A stretch of DNA of 64,000 nucleotides from Nelumbo lutea (Eukaryota; Streptophyta; Magnoliopsida; Proteales; Nelumbonaceae): assembly GCA_022828595.1 (NCBI GenBank), contig JAKGHH010000003.1, forward strand, positions 51,821,759 through 51,885,758, in the 5' to 3' direction. Below the pieces are notes generated by a model, which saw only the letters and a program-made list of their open reading frames with translations, was not told the origin of the DNA and searched no databases. How positions within the stretch are numbered: position 1 is the first letter of the stretch; every line of letters begins with the position of its first letter. This document shows positions 1 to 11,741 of this stretch, piece by piece. Both the position numbers and the translations under genes were made by a program.

Positions 1-719
1 GGCATAATAACATTTTATAAGAAGAAGGTTTCCTTCTTGAAAGGATGAAGCATTCCACAGGGTTGGGCTGGGCAATCTGTTTCTTCTATATACAAAAAAT
101 TATGATTTAAGATATTGTTGCATGGTCATTCATCTATATTCCATCATTGTGTGATCATGACTTAAGTATGGTTCTGTCTTATCTTTAAGGCATTAATTCC
201 AAAGAAGATTTTTTAAAACAGGTTCTGTGGAACCTGGATTATATTCTATATTATTGTTTAAAGGTGTTTTCTCTGATATGTATCAATGCAACAAGTGAAA
301 AGCAATCCCCATATTTGAGAAGAGTGGTAAATCCTTAATCCTATCTGTTGTAGGCAGAATGAAAGTTGTTTTGTATTTTATAGAGCTCAGCTGTAGTGGT
401 CACTGGTCATTGTACATCTGTAACAGAATGGAACTTGTTTCATAATTCTTCATGGCATCTATAACGGTCATGATACAACTTTAAGTGGCCGATTATGGCA
501 CAAAAATTGGGTTGATCAGTTTTACGGGAGTTTGGGCCACTTTATTTTTGCATCCATCAATAAGCCAAACATGCACAAATATGTTCAATCGAAATTCGCA
601 TTTCCAAACAAATAACAAGAGTGCAAATAGCACCCCAAGAAAACCGGCCCTACTTTGCATACACTTGGACCGGTTCTGCAAAAATTGTATAGTTTGCACT
701 GCATCCAAATGGAGCCTTA
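1..719. other. Intergenic DNA, no gene recognised
   Basis: AT-rich sequence with only short, featureless open frames. No domain, repeat boundary or RNA gene could be recognised before the MITE that starts at 720. Confidence 0.6.
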
Positions 720-929
720 GGCTCAGTTTGAAAAGAGTACAAATGCAAATTTATAGAGTGCAAAATCTTGTATTTTGTATGTATTTGTATTATTTTTAAT
801 TTTTTTTGTAGTTCTTCCAAACTGAGTCTTAGAAACAGTATAAATACAAATATATAGAGTGCAAAACCTTGTATTTTGTATATATTTGCACTGCACATAT
901 TTGTATCTGTACTCCTACAAAACTAAGCC
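720..929. mobile_element. Tandem pair of Tourist-like MITEs
   Basis: The element starts GGCTCAGTTTGAAAAGAGTA and ends in AACTAAGCC, with TTA on both outer flanks (717-719 and 930-932). In the middle, at about 816-827, an inverted terminus (CCAAACTGAGTC) is followed by another TTA and a second copy of the AGTATAAATACAAATAT motif. The simplest reading is two head-to-tail MITEs sharing a target site. A 3-bp TTA/TAA duplication and a GGC-type terminus fit the PIF/Harbinger (Tourist) class; the class is inferred, while the repeats and flanks are seen directly. Confidence 0.7.
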
Positions 930-1249
930 TTATTACTAATCATTCAATTCTCCTATCCAATATCATACTTCCTTCAAAACATTGCAACTGGTTACTTTAC
1001 TGCTTGGCCTATGAGACCATACTGACAAGCATTACTATTTCTCTATGAAAAAATGATAAAAAAAAATGACATACAAATCTCTGTTTGGCTATGCTTGGAG
1101 ACAAAAGTTGAGTTCTTAATTCACATTAACCCTCTATGCAAACTTACATAAAAGGAGAATAAAAGGAGAAAGTAACTACTTTTTCTCCTTTATATGTATG
1201 CATGACCATTTTGTTTTTCTCCATCTGTTCAATCTGAGTTGATGACTAA

Positions 1250-1360
1250 GGCTCAGTTTAGAAGAAGTACAAATGTAAATATGTACAGCGTAAATACATA
1301 TATACAAAATATAAGGTTTGCACTTTACATATTTGCATTTATACTCTTTTCAACTCAGCC
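1250..1360. mobile_element. Tourist-like MITE, 111 bp, TSD TAA
   Basis: A single short element runs from GGCTCAGTTTAGAAGAAGTA to CTTTTCAACTCAGCC and is flanked on both sides by TAA (1247-1249 and 1361-1363). The ends are inverted repeats of each other. Its body shares the TACAAAT...ATAGAGTGCAAA signature with the elements at 720-929 and 49.6-49.9 kb. It has no coding capacity, as expected for a non-autonomous element. Confidence 0.8.
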
Positions 1361-1363
1361 TAA

Positions 1364-2485
1364 ATATCTATTATTCTATTTGAAGGATAAGAAAAGGTAT
1401 CTAACATTCTATCAAATTCTTGAGACAATAAGTGTCCAGTAGAAAACAAAAGGAAAGGGCCTTAGAAATGACTTCCAATCAACCCACTACACCTTTAACT
1501 GACTAACCAGGATCCATCAAGAGACCAAGATCATTAGTACATCAATCTTGAATTTTCAACCATAAAACAAATCAGTCCACAATTTCTTTCAATGATTAAC
1601 ACTTAGAAACCAAAATATGTATATAACAATTTGCATTTAAATACATAATACATGGTAAGTGTGGTAAGTATGTATTCTCATTCTATAATATGTGTGACAT
1701 GGAATACACTTGAAAACATGGTTGGTGTTAATATGATGGTACATGGGTTCTTCAATACGAATTCCCCTGTTTTAGAATTTAATGTAAATTTTAATATATC
1801 AAAATTGGGATGGGAGGACGTTTGGTTTGAAACTCCATTAATATCACTAATACATACCAGTTTCATGCATGAAAAGGTATCGACATGATACCCTCTGATT
1901 TGATGTACAGAAAAATCTGCAGAGATAGATGTGCAGGAGATCCAGACTCATGACGTGAAGAGCGCCCTCGGTGTAGCCCATTTTACAAATGGGCCATAAA
2001 ATAAGTCTAGGCCAAGCCTACAACCAAAATGTACTCGTATTGGTGCTTAGAAATGGCCAGAACTCTTTTTTTTTTAGTTTTTTTTTCATATTTTGGTTTT
2101 TTCAGAAATTTTTAGCATGTTTTTTATTATTAAAAAAATTTGGGGGTCCGAAACACTTGGAAACATGCATTTTGGACCATATCTTTTTTAAAAAATATGA
2201 TACAATACATCCCATATCAAACATATCATATTGATACTTTGAACCATGACTATCTATTAACTGAAAAGTGTTTCAAGCAATCTATAAATAATATGAGGTC
2301 TACTATGGACCATTCGGCATAATAAGGTGGAATAAGGTCCAGCTGTGTTAAATAGATCTGAAACTAAAATTTTAGCCGGGCCACAAGATGAAAACCTTAG
2401 AGTTGTCAATGGGTCGAATCTGCCTAATAGAACCCAACCAATTAGACCGGTTTTGTTTTGTGTTCTAAGGTTTTTCAAAGAGTTA
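1364..2485. other. Intergenic DNA with a possible degenerate hAT MITE
   Basis: No gene was recognised. Between about 2035 and 2245 the text starts near CGTATTGGTGC and ends TTGATACTTTGAACC. This resembles the better preserved hAT-like MITE at 37047-37258, which ends ATCGATACTTTGAACC. The match is short and is offered only as a likely decayed relative. Confidence 0.35.
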
Positions 2486-3159
2486 AGGTAAATTACAAAG
2501 ACCCCTGTACTATAGAGAATGTGACAAAGATCCCTTGTACTTTGTTTTGCGACAAATACCCGTTTGTAATAAGAGAAAGACCTCTTCCCTTGGCCTTCCG
2601 TAAAAAAAAGGCTGTTACAGTATTTTTTAATCCCCGAGAAAAATCTTCTCCGACCTTTCGATACTACCCCTGTACTATGACTGTAGGATGTAACACCTGC
2701 TCCAACTCCGCAAGTGTTGCAGGGGAGGCGGCTCCGGCTCTGCAAGTGCTGCAGGGGGTTCCAACTACAAGTCTCCGGCTCCGTCAACTACAAGTCCTTC
2801 ACGGGTTCCAACAACAGACGACAAGAATCATAAAATTAAATCAGAAAAACCCTAAAAGAAAACAAAATTATGGAAGACAGAGAGAAAGAGAGCAATAGAA
2901 GACCTCGGAGGAAGGCTTAACGTGCTTCTTCTTGTGGGATGAAAAAGATTTTCTTCTGGAGGAGGAATTACCGGCAGCCATTGGCTTTAGTTCAACCTGC
3001 AACAAACAAAATAAAGAAAAGCAAAATACAGGGGGATACCGTCATCTGACTTAATGGTCACATATCACCACAAAATAAAGAGAAGCTTGTCGGAGTCTTT
3101 GTCGTCAACAAACAAAACCGGGGTCTATGACATCTGAGATAGGTTAAATAAGTTAAATA

Positions 3160-3262
3160 GGGTGGAATGAGAGAGCCGTAGAAAAGCTTGCCGGAGTTGC
3201 AGATGAAGCACGACGACGTCTCCATTTCGAGGGCCTGGGATAGTGGGATACCGCAATGGGGG
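3160..3262 (-). repeat. Second partial PADRE copy (internal duplication)
   Basis: This stretch repeats 3605-3707 in the same orientation with scattered differences. The shared core is GATGAAGCAC, then CGACGTCTCCATTTCGAGGG. On the minus strand it reads QALEMETSSCFICNSGKLFY, the same piece of the PADRE domain. The element therefore contains a duplicated exon segment, with an unrelated 340-bp interval between the copies. Confidence 0.75.
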
Positions 3263-3435
3263 ATGTGTACTAGATCTCTAGTTCAACAGTTTCGTTTATG
3301 TGCTGTTGAAATGTTCAAGCACACGATTCTTGAGTCCATTTCGACGGAGATCTCTCTGTTGAACAGTTCGCTTGGCAGATCTCTGGGACGATAAGCCCAT
3401 TTCAACAGCCAGAGATATCTGGGACGATGTTGAAC

Positions 3436-3800
3436 AGTTTGCTTGGCAGAGATCTCTGCTCTGAGTCGGAAGTCGTAAGAATGGGCAGTACTGGCTTTCA
3501 CAGCCAATGCTGCCATGTCGGAAGCCGTCAGGCGGTAGTGCATCCGGGCGAGGGGAAGGACGAAGTAGAGCTATCCAGACTGGAGTTGCTGGGCAGGGTG
3601 CAAGGGTGGAATGAGGGAGTCGTAGAAAAGCTTGTCGGAGCTGCAGATGAAGCACAGCGACGTCTCCATTTCGAGGGCCCGGGATAGTCGGATACCGTAA
3701 CGGGGGATATGTAGTCGCGGAGCTTGCCGTCCGCGGAGATGCCTTTGATTGTTGGGGAAACAGAGGAATTGCTGGATTCAGAGGAAAAGCAAGAGCCCAT
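3436..3800 (-). pseudogene. Captured PADRE (DUF4228) gene fragment
   Basis: Read from 3800 downwards, the minus strand starts MGSCFSSES, then TIKGISADGKLRDYISPVTV, the usual N-terminus of plant PADRE/DUF4228 proteins. These are small, often myristoylated proteins with Gly at position 2. After a frameshift near 3690 the next frame reads LEMETSLCFICSSDKLFYD, then a TAG where the family has Gln in GQLYFVLPL, then MHYRLTASDMAALAVKAS. Order and spacing match the family (N-terminus, SSDKLFYD, YFVLPL, DMAALAVKA). The frameshift and stop make it a dead copy. It lies wholly inside the TIR element, so it is most likely a captured host gene. Family assignment is from memory of conserved motifs. Confidence 0.75.
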
Positions 3801-4176
3801 CTTCGAGACGGTTGGCGTTGTCGCAGGTAATGCCGGTCCATATGCACCCAGAAAGTGAGGCAGCGACCTTTCCCGTGATAGATTGAAGACGGAGAAGAGA
3901 AAAAAAGGGAAGATGAGAAATGGATTAAATAGAGAAAAAAAAAAAAGAGAATAGAGGAAAAACAATAGGTTAAATAGGTTTTAACATAAAAAAAAGGTAA
4001 AAAAAAAGAAGAAAAAATTTAGTAGGATATTTTGGTAATTTAATGCATTTCGTTGTCTGAATTAACGGTTTATTCGTCTTATGGTCATAGTACAAGAGGA
4101 TCTTTATTGCAAAACAAATTACAAGGGGTCTTTATCACAGATCTCATAGTATGAGGGGGTCTTTATAATTTACCCT

Positions 4177-5069
4177 AATATAAATGCCGCCGTCTTTTGA
4201 TTTTCGTAATATTATATATTTATATATAATAAATAATATATTTTATAATATAAATATATTTATAATATATAATGTATATATATTCATTTATAATATATAT
4301 ATGTTTGTATGTATGTATACCGGTCGATTTGGTTAACCAGAATTTTTTATTTGACCTCATCGATTCGGTTAGTTTTTTTGGTTTTTCGATTTTTCATGAT
4401 CACGCCTAGACCCAATTATCCTGATTAATAATTGGTTTGGTTCTGGTTATAGAACCAATTAATAATCGGTTTGGGACTAATCCACCCTATCTCAAACTAA
4501 ACCTAACCTGCACAGCTGGCCGGTATGGGTATTTATTGGGCCAACTGGTGAGCCCAACACAAGTGTCAAGCATACCCAATCATTCCTCTCTCTCTCTCTC
4601 TCTGACACACACACACATCACCAACCTTACCTGCTTCTTGTGGTACGTCTGCAACTGCAATGGTTCTTGGAGATCCTTCCAATCCCATGTCATCTTCCAA
4701 ATCTTGGACTCCTTAGAATACTTTAATAATTGTAACGATCCCTAGCTCATTGTCCCTATACACTGTTCTACTTCTGTTCAGGTAATTTCAACCAGCACAA
4801 GTTCGAAACTTTGAAGTGGTGAACAACACTTATCAAGTTTTAACTATTTACCAAACCTTTTGATGAATCAGAACCCCTATGAGAGTCAAAACTTGTTTGT
4901 TAGTCTGCAACTGTTAGTCCCTCAGAGATGTGTTTGTCCTGGCAGAAACCTGACAACAAGTGGTGTCATGTTCTTGCTGACTTATTTGATTAAAAGGGGC
5001 GATGATATTTCTTCAATTGGTGATTTGTTTAGTTTTGATGCACTGAACACCATGCACACAAGTTGTTTG
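4177..5069. other. AT-rich intergenic DNA with a CT/CA microsatellite
   Basis: 4200-4320 is almost pure A/T. 4330-4450 is rich in GGTTTGGTT/CGGTT motifs common in plant repeats. A compound (CT)n(CA)n microsatellite occupies about 4585-4617. The open frame near 4437-4745 crosses the microsatellite and shows no domain. Confidence 0.5.
4585..4617. repeat. Compound (CT)n(CA)n microsatellite
   Basis: About nine CT units are followed, after a short break, by about six CA units. Confidence 0.9.
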
Positions 5070-5486
5070 TGTTGGAATATCTAATAGCCATGTGACAAGC
5101 CACATGTTGATGGATGATGATTATTTTATGGTTATCTCCATGCAATACCCTCACACACAATCATTCATTTTAAATTATTATCTATTTATTTATTTTCTAT
5201 AAAAATAAATTTATTTTGATTGTTTATTTGAAAATGTTTTTATGCATGGAAATACCAATATTATTGGATTATTCTGGATACAAATTCCAGTTCTTATTGG
5301 GTTAATGGATATCAATGTCTCAGTCTAGACTAGATGACCATGTGGCTAGATCCTTGGTTAGTATGAGACATTTGTCAAATCTGAATGGGGCCAAGATTTG
5401 GAGGTTGCTTGACCTTCCAAATTATCTCGATTTGCACACACTTTGCTATCTTTGTGATAGCCATATATATAGGTCTTTCCCCCAAC
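5070..5486 (+). repeat. Copia-1 5' LTR, with inverted segment
   Basis: 5070-5372 aligns directly with 10178-10480 (shared landmarks TGTGACAAGCCAC, TTTATGCATGGA, GATGACCATGTGGCTAGATC). From 5373 to 5486 it instead matches the reverse complement of 10567-10680, both 114 bp. The LTR has thus suffered a local inversion and lost the roughly 85 bp that separate these parts in the other copy. Confidence 0.75.
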
Positions 5487-5859
5487 ATCTTATTAATTAT
5501 TTACTGTCATTGTTTTTTGGATAATTTTTTTTGAGGCTCCAAACAACTTAGAAGTATCATTGTCGAATGCCAAAGTTGCCGCTGAATTAAAAGGAGTAGT
5601 TGGAGCTAGACAAATTAAATATGCTGGATAACTTAGCTGCCGATTAGTATTTTTGCATAAACAATTAAGTACTTTATTTATTTATTTATTTAGTTTTGGC
5701 CTTCGAACTTGAATGGCAGTCTCATAAAATACAACCAACTGATATCTGTATTTGCTTTATTTATTTTCGAATACTCTTGCTATTTTGAACAATGTTTATT
5801 ATTGTCTTATCCCAAAAACTCAGTAAAACTAAGAAACTGAATGACACCAATTATGCTCT

Positions 5860-6125
5860 CTAGAAACGTAGAATTAAAATGATACTTGATGAAGAAAATG
5901 TTGATTATGATGAGACATTTTCTCCAGTTGCCAAGTTTACTTCTATTAGAATCCTAATGTTCTTAATTGCCTTTTTGGACTTAGAGTTGTGCCAATTAGA
6001 TGCTAAAACTGCTTTCTTCAATAAAAAGTTGAATAAAGAAATATAGATGACTCAAAAGGTCTACATGGACAAGAAAATAAAATGTATAAATTAAAGAAAT
6101 CATTGTATGGTTTAAAACCACTAAG
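5860..6125 (+). pseudogene. Copia-1 reverse transcriptase remnant (N-terminal part)
   Basis: The + strand reads DYDETFSPVAKFTSIRILMF, then LCQLDAKTAFFN: the copia RT signature ETFSPVAK...R...QLDVKTAFLNG. An in-frame TAG follows (after NKEI), then a frameshift. The match is to the RVT_2 family; no catalytic YVDD block remains nearby. Confidence 0.75.
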
Positions 6126-8339
6126 ATGTATTATACCTTCCATGAAACACCTATTTGACTTTTGCTTTCTTCTCATCTCCGAATGAACCGGCGACATCCA
6201 GCTACAGTCGTTTAATCACTGCAAATGAAAGCATGTATTGGTGATTTACTTCGGCCAAGGATACAACCATGGCTCATATCCGCAGATCAGAGTTTCTGGT
6301 CAAGAAACCCAACGTATATTTGGGTTTTTTTTATCCTCTATGCATCTAAGAATAAGATTTGCTCGTCCTAGAGAATTGAAAGCTGGAAATCAGTTCCAAA
6401 TCCAAATCGGGTATTTAAAACCCTTATTTATTTATTTATTTTTTTGGTTTGATTCCATTTATTTTCTGGGATTCTTGAATGATCCATGCTCTCTTTACTT
6501 ACCCATCTTAATTAATTATTTACTTTTTTTTTGAGGATTAATACCACTTAAAGATGAGATGAGAGCTATTCGATGCATAAAGTCGTTCAAGCCTCTGGAC
6601 CTGTTTTGAGCGCTCAAGTATCAACACCCATCTTCTTTTGCGTACTAGCTTCAGCCGAACGTCACTGTGCATAAGGCAGCAATATGCATAAAACCATAAC
6701 ACATTGTCATTGGCTTCACTACGCATTGGTTTCTAACGAACTGGAACTCAAACATCTCCAACCTAGTGTGATTGTTCAACCTAGATGTATTCATCTTGGA
6801 AAGGACTGTCTATGGTAACTGTTTTGTTTTATTGCAACATTGAGCTCCTACGGCCGCCTACACCAGATTCCATCAGAGAAGAGGTCTAATAAAAGGGCCA
6901 GAGATTGAAGCAGTGAATCAAACTAAGGGACAAACCAGGTACCATCCTATTGCATCAAAGACTGCAAACAATCAAGATTTAGTTTGGACCTGATGTTGTG
7001 CACGAGTCAATGATGGTGAACTGGATTACCGCTACTTCTGAGAGCGGATTGCTTGAGGCATTTCAGCGAAAACAACTTAGCTTTTCTCTTTGCCTTTATT
7101 TATTCTATTCTCAAGATATGTCTATGGATGAGCAGTTTAGAATTATTGGTTTAAATTAGTTTTGTATAACCAATTACTTTGGGAATTTTAATTGGAATTC
7201 TTGCCTAATTTATGGACTGCATTAAGTTTTGTTGCAAATAGGAGACTTGTTCCTAAAACATATGAAGTTTTGAAGTTGTTTTAGAGACTTGCAATATATT
7301 AGGAGTTGTCTCCTTTTTCCCTCATATCTTCAAGCTTTAAAAATATTTGATGCACGTTTACTAGAACATATATTTGATTTGAGTCTCTTTTTTTGTTGAA
7401 TTGTTGTGCTAGAGGATAGCATGTCTATTTTGACTACTGATCTTTCCTCATAATATTGCTATTTTTTTGGTGATGAACAACAATGGTTTAAAATAAGTTG
7501 ATCAATAGTTGTTTGAACATTTGATTGTGGGGAAGTCAATTGATAATCCACTATATCTGAACATTTGATTCCTAAGAAGTTAATTGATATTCTACCTACT
7601 TACTATTGTGTTTTTATAAAGACACTAATATCTGGACTCTTTGAATCACTTAAATTTTATTAGCCACTAGGCAGAAGAGACCCAACATTTTTTTTTGGTC
7701 TCTCTCACTAGTTCTTGAAATAAAAGGTTTCTCATTCAATCATAATATGTATGATCCATTTTCTTGGGTTTTTTTGTGAAAATTATACAATGACATCCTT
7801 GTTAATTAAATCATTGAATAGTTCCATGTCTTGATAAAACAAAATCTAATTACCATATAATATTGTGAACTATTGTTGAGTGATATTCAATTCTAATTGG
7901 AAGATAATACCTGAATTGTTTAATCAATTATTGCTTAGTTCTTGTTTGGGAAATCACTCTTTAGTTCCTAGGTTGTAACTTTTTGCTCCCCATAATTGTA
8001 AAATTAGGAGTGGGAATCATACTCCCGAAGCTTAAAATACGAAGAAAAACTAAGAGGGAAATTATTATCCATATTAGTTCAGGTTGCATAAGGATGGTGG
8101 GAGTAAACATTTTGACTATTAATAAAATAGATGTTTATTGTGTTTGTCATATAGATGATAATGCATATTGAGACTCTTGTATATGAGGATAAAATAGAAA
8201 GAATGAGTTCTAATGATTGAATACATAAAATGGGAATGCAATATTAATGTTATGAACCATGTCTGAGTGAAAATTATTTCCCTTTTAAGAAAGGAAAGAC
8301 ATCAAATACATCATTAGCAATTATCCTTTCAGATGAATG
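6126..8339. other. No recognisable coding sequence
   Basis: AT-rich sequence between two copia remnants with no domain, LTR or RNA gene seen. A motif at 6505-6535 (CATCTTAATTAATTATTTAC then a T-run and GAGG) echoes 5486-5535, suggesting a small internal duplication. Presumably decayed Copia-1 internal DNA, or insertions in it. Confidence 0.4.
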
Positions 8340-10080
8340 TGGCAGCTTGAATGCAAAAACACATAGGGAAAGGGAATGTGCTATGGATCCTAGACTTGGA
8401 CATGTGTACTCGGTCAAGAAAAATCTGATTAGATAAATGCAAAATAAAAAAAAAAAAAATCTGTTAAGAGAAATAGTGGAGAATATATGCCCAACTTGTT
8501 TAATGATTTCTGTACCAAATCAAAAAAAAAAAAAAAACAAAACAAAACAAAAAGAGGGTAAGTTGGATAATAATGAGCTTTGAGTGTACCTTTATATACT
8601 ATTCATATAGTGAAAATATCAAAGGTTACATATTTGTTAATTACAAATTTTGATGGGGCTATTGTATTGATGGAGAGTAAAAGAAATTGTATCCCTGGAA
8701 AGCAAATTTCAAGGAGGGCAAACCTTATTGGAAGTTATAGTTCTGGTCGTTCTTGTACAAATTCCCATAGTACTTGACCTTACACTTTTGAGTCTAATAC
8801 AATACTTTACCTCTTCAAAGAAAAAGGTTTCCTTCATTAGGAATAATGGATTATTACATCTAAATAAGCAACCCCTTATGTTTGGGAAGTAATTGATTTT
8901 ATCAAAACAAAAACCTATAGGGTATAAATGAATATTGAAGGATCTATATATAAAGAATTATAAATCAAGCTTTGTATATCAAGAAAGATATACTCTAATA
9001 GAAGCATTGATTATGAAGAGATTTACCTCATCAGTTACTAAGCTTACTTCATGATGTTATTGATTGTATATCTTCATTTTTTCCTTTTTTTTTTCTCTGT
9101 GTGAGAATTGCATTTCTTCATGAAGAAACATATATGACTCAACTTATTTGATTTACTACATATGGCTTAAAATAATCCTCCCAAGATTTGATAGCATACA
9201 TTTTGTGATGCAATTAAAAAAAAAGGGTTTATTCATAATTCCTTGTGTGTAGAGTACATCCTAATTGCTAGTAGTGATGTGTCCACAATCAATGAAATGA
9301 ATGATTCGTTGAAAACCAATTTGATAATGTAAGATGCTTGAAAAATGGACAAGAATGCCAGAAATTTAGCTCTTTCACAACAGCATTACTCCCGAAATAT
9401 TTTGAGATAGTTTATGTCAAAGAATGCTATGGGGTTGAGACTCAAATCTGCTAGATAATCAGATTTAGATATGGCTCCCATTAATGAAGAAATACTAAAG
9501 ATGAAAAGCAGATATTGTGCTTAAATCTATAGTCGGCTTGATGTATGCAATACATTATATAAGACCTAATATATAATGTGTTGTTGGTCTTGTAAGTAAA
9601 TACCTAAGAAACCCTTTGGAGAACCATTAGAAGAATGGTTGCTTATTTAAAGTTGGTAAAACACTTCAAACGCATATGACTTAGAAGTGTTAGATTAGTG
9701 TGCTGCTAATTCTTGCAGATGACCCAAACAATAGCAGATTCACCATTGGGTGTTGATTCCTCTTAGGAGGATCAATTGTCTCATTGATGAGCAAGAAAGC
9801 AAAGCTACGTAGTACCTAAAGTTCTGCATACTGAGTTCATTATTTGCAGATTTGTGGGTTCAAAAGGTGTGAAAGTTCTTGATATACTGATGAAAAACTG
9901 TGAAGATTCAGTTATGCTACCATGGCATGCCTTGAAGTGAAACATATTGATATCTGGTGCCGGTACTTATATCATGTCTACCAACAAAATAGATCCTGGT
10001 AGAATACGTGCCTACAAAAGAAATGATTGCCGACTCAATGACTAAACCATTGCAATTACATATTATGTAAGGCACGTCAA
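8340..10080 (+). pseudogene. Copia-1 pol remnants (integrase leader, RT, RNase H)
   Basis: Shattered frames on the + strand keep the copia order. They are LGHVYSVKKNLIR (GAG-pre-integrase), EETYMTQL and LIASSDVSTINEMNDSLKTN (RT thumb region), LSQQHYSRNILR, and then an RNase H-like tail with SIVGLMYAIHYIRPNI and DPNNSRFTIG. No frame exceeds about 40 codons. It lies between the two LTRs and ends just before the purine tract at 10125-10136. Confidence 0.65.
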
Positions 10081-10136
10081 AGCAATAGGATTGGTTGGCA
10101 CTTATTCATCTCGGGCCTAAGTGGCCAAGTGGGAGA

Positions 10137-10720
10137 TGTTGGTAGAGTGGCCATAGGCCCTCGTTTAATCCTCAACATGTTGGAATATCAAATGGCCATG
10201 TGACAAGCCACTGTTGATGGAAGATGATTATTTTATGGTTATCTCCATGCAACACTCTCATACACAATCATTCATTTTGAATTATTACCTATTTATTTAT
10301 TTTCTATAAAAATAAATTTAGTTGATTGTTTATTTGAAAATGTTTTTATGCATGGAGATACCAATATTGTTGGATTATTCTGGATCAAAATTCCAGCTCT
10401 TATTGGGTTAATGGATATCCATTTGACCTAATCTAGACTGGATGACCATGTGGCTAGATCCTTGGTCAGTATGAGACATTTGTCTCAATCTGGAGAGGCC
10501 TTAACTTGGTCTTCCCTCCAAACGTCCAAATTGGTTAAGTTCCCTCCTCAAAACAAGGAAGGGAACGTTGGGGGAAAGACCTACATATATGGCTATCACA
10601 AAGATAGCAAAGTGTGTGCAAATCAAGATAACTTGGAAGGTCAAGCAACCTCCAAATCTCCGCCCCATCCAGATTTGACAGTTCTCTCTTGCATTTTATT
10701 TGAGAGATAGGTGTCTCGGA
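10137..10720 (+). repeat. Copia-1 3' LTR (right end uncertain)
   Basis: Starts TGTTGG directly after the purine tract. From 10178 it repeats the 5' LTR, and 10567-10680 holds the segment that is inverted in the 5' copy. The right terminus could not be placed because the 5' copy diverges. Confidence 0.6.
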
Positions 10721-11741
10721 TCCTATATTGTGCAGCTACTCTTTTTCTCCTTGTATGCAGGTTTGGTACGCCAAGATCTCATCCGTTCACCTCTGTCCTT
10801 CAGTTTGGTGTGTTGGTATTTTCTGTTCTACATCCATATTGAGAGAATCAGTCTTTAGAGAAATGGGTATTTGTTGGAACAAGAATTGGAAGCAAGCCTT
10901 TCCAAATCAAGGCAATACACTTCTATCACTGCTGCTGGCAACAAAGCAGGCTGTTGTTTCTTCTGAAGGACAAAACAAGAAAAGACAAAAAAAAACTTTT
11001 TCAATAGAACCTTTGACCATTTACAAGTTTGAAGAGTTGTAGATAGATGGCTATTGGTTTTATCAGCTGAGAACAATAAGATCAAAGGATCGGTTTATCA
11101 AGGTACATTTAAGAGTGACAGTGCAGCGTAAAGTGGATGAAAATTGTTCTGAATGAAGTTGTATCAATATAACCTAAACTTTGAATTGTGAAGAAGCATT
11201 TCCATCTCATTCTCATCACACAGTCAATAAATCCTAAGCTTTTTCTCTTTAATGAGGGTCTGGTAATTGTAATTCCAAATCATGGGAAAACCCCTAGCTC
11301 CAAACTACTATGATCTCATACCAAAAACCATGTAGGATGATCTAAAAGCGCACTTCTGATATCTTAAGGCAAGCTAATTGCAAGAACAAAGAGATGAAGA
11401 ATAATAAATAAAAGATGAAACAAAAGGTACAAAATAAGTGATAGCAAGGAAAGAAGGCATTAAGAGACCATCCAAAGAAGCTTCAAAGCTTTGGAGACAA
11501 TATGACAAATAATTGCTTTCTTTTTCTGTTATTTTCAATGGTCTCTTTGGTATTTTTCAAAGGCTCTTGTAAGTGATGTTCTAAAATCTGAAGGTGTCAG
11601 GCAAAAGGCCTCAAGAACTCTACAAACATAAGCATCAAACTAAATCATTTCAGTTAAAATTAATTAGAAAAATATTCATTACAGAACCAAGTTCAGTTAG
11701 GTAACATAAATCCAGTTCAAACATCGAGTGTCAAAATTGTT
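10721..11741. other. Intergenic DNA, nothing recognised
   Basis: Mixed-composition sequence with open frames of up to about 100 codons but no domain. It separates Copia-1 from the retrotransposon nest. Confidence 0.5.

Larger units (their letters stand above)
2486..4176. mobile_element. 1.7-kb DNA element with ~100-bp TIRs and captured gene
   Basis: The left end starts AGGTAAATTACAAAGACCCC (2486). The right end, read on the minus strand, starts AGGGTAAATTATAAAGACCC (4176). The similarity continues inward for roughly 90-100 bp, past GATCCCTTGTACTTTGTTTTGC and its counterpart. Nothing inside resembles a transposase. The interior holds parts of a cellular PADRE-domain gene and an internal duplication. 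Long TIRs around captured exons suggest a Pack-type Mutator-like element, but I see no clean 8-11-bp target duplication, so the superfamily is inference. Confidence 0.7.
5070..10720 (+). mobile_element. Copia-1: decayed Ty1/copia element
   Basis: Two direct copies of a sequence starting TGTTGGAATATC (5070 and 10178) bracket remnants of copia polyprotein on the + strand. The 3' LTR probably begins at 10137, where a purine tract AAGTGGGAGA meets TGTTGG. The region 5' of it still reads the family's end (GLSGQVGDVG). The right end of the 3' LTR is not clear; 10720 is an estimate. Every coding piece has stops and frameshifts, so this is one of the oldest elements here. Confidence 0.65.

Noticed and set aside
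2257..2898. Open frames of 146-176 codons across the left end of the TIR element
   Set aside because: They run through the terminal inverted repeat and TIR-flanking DNA and show no domain; coincidental.
3296..3965. 183-codon and 145-codon minus frames as real proteins
   Set aside because: They are read-throughs in shifted frames of the captured PADRE gene. The conserved motifs are split between frames.
4200..4330. AT-rich block as a matrix-attachment or origin element
   Set aside because: Composition alone is not evidence, and similar blocks occur elsewhere in the window.
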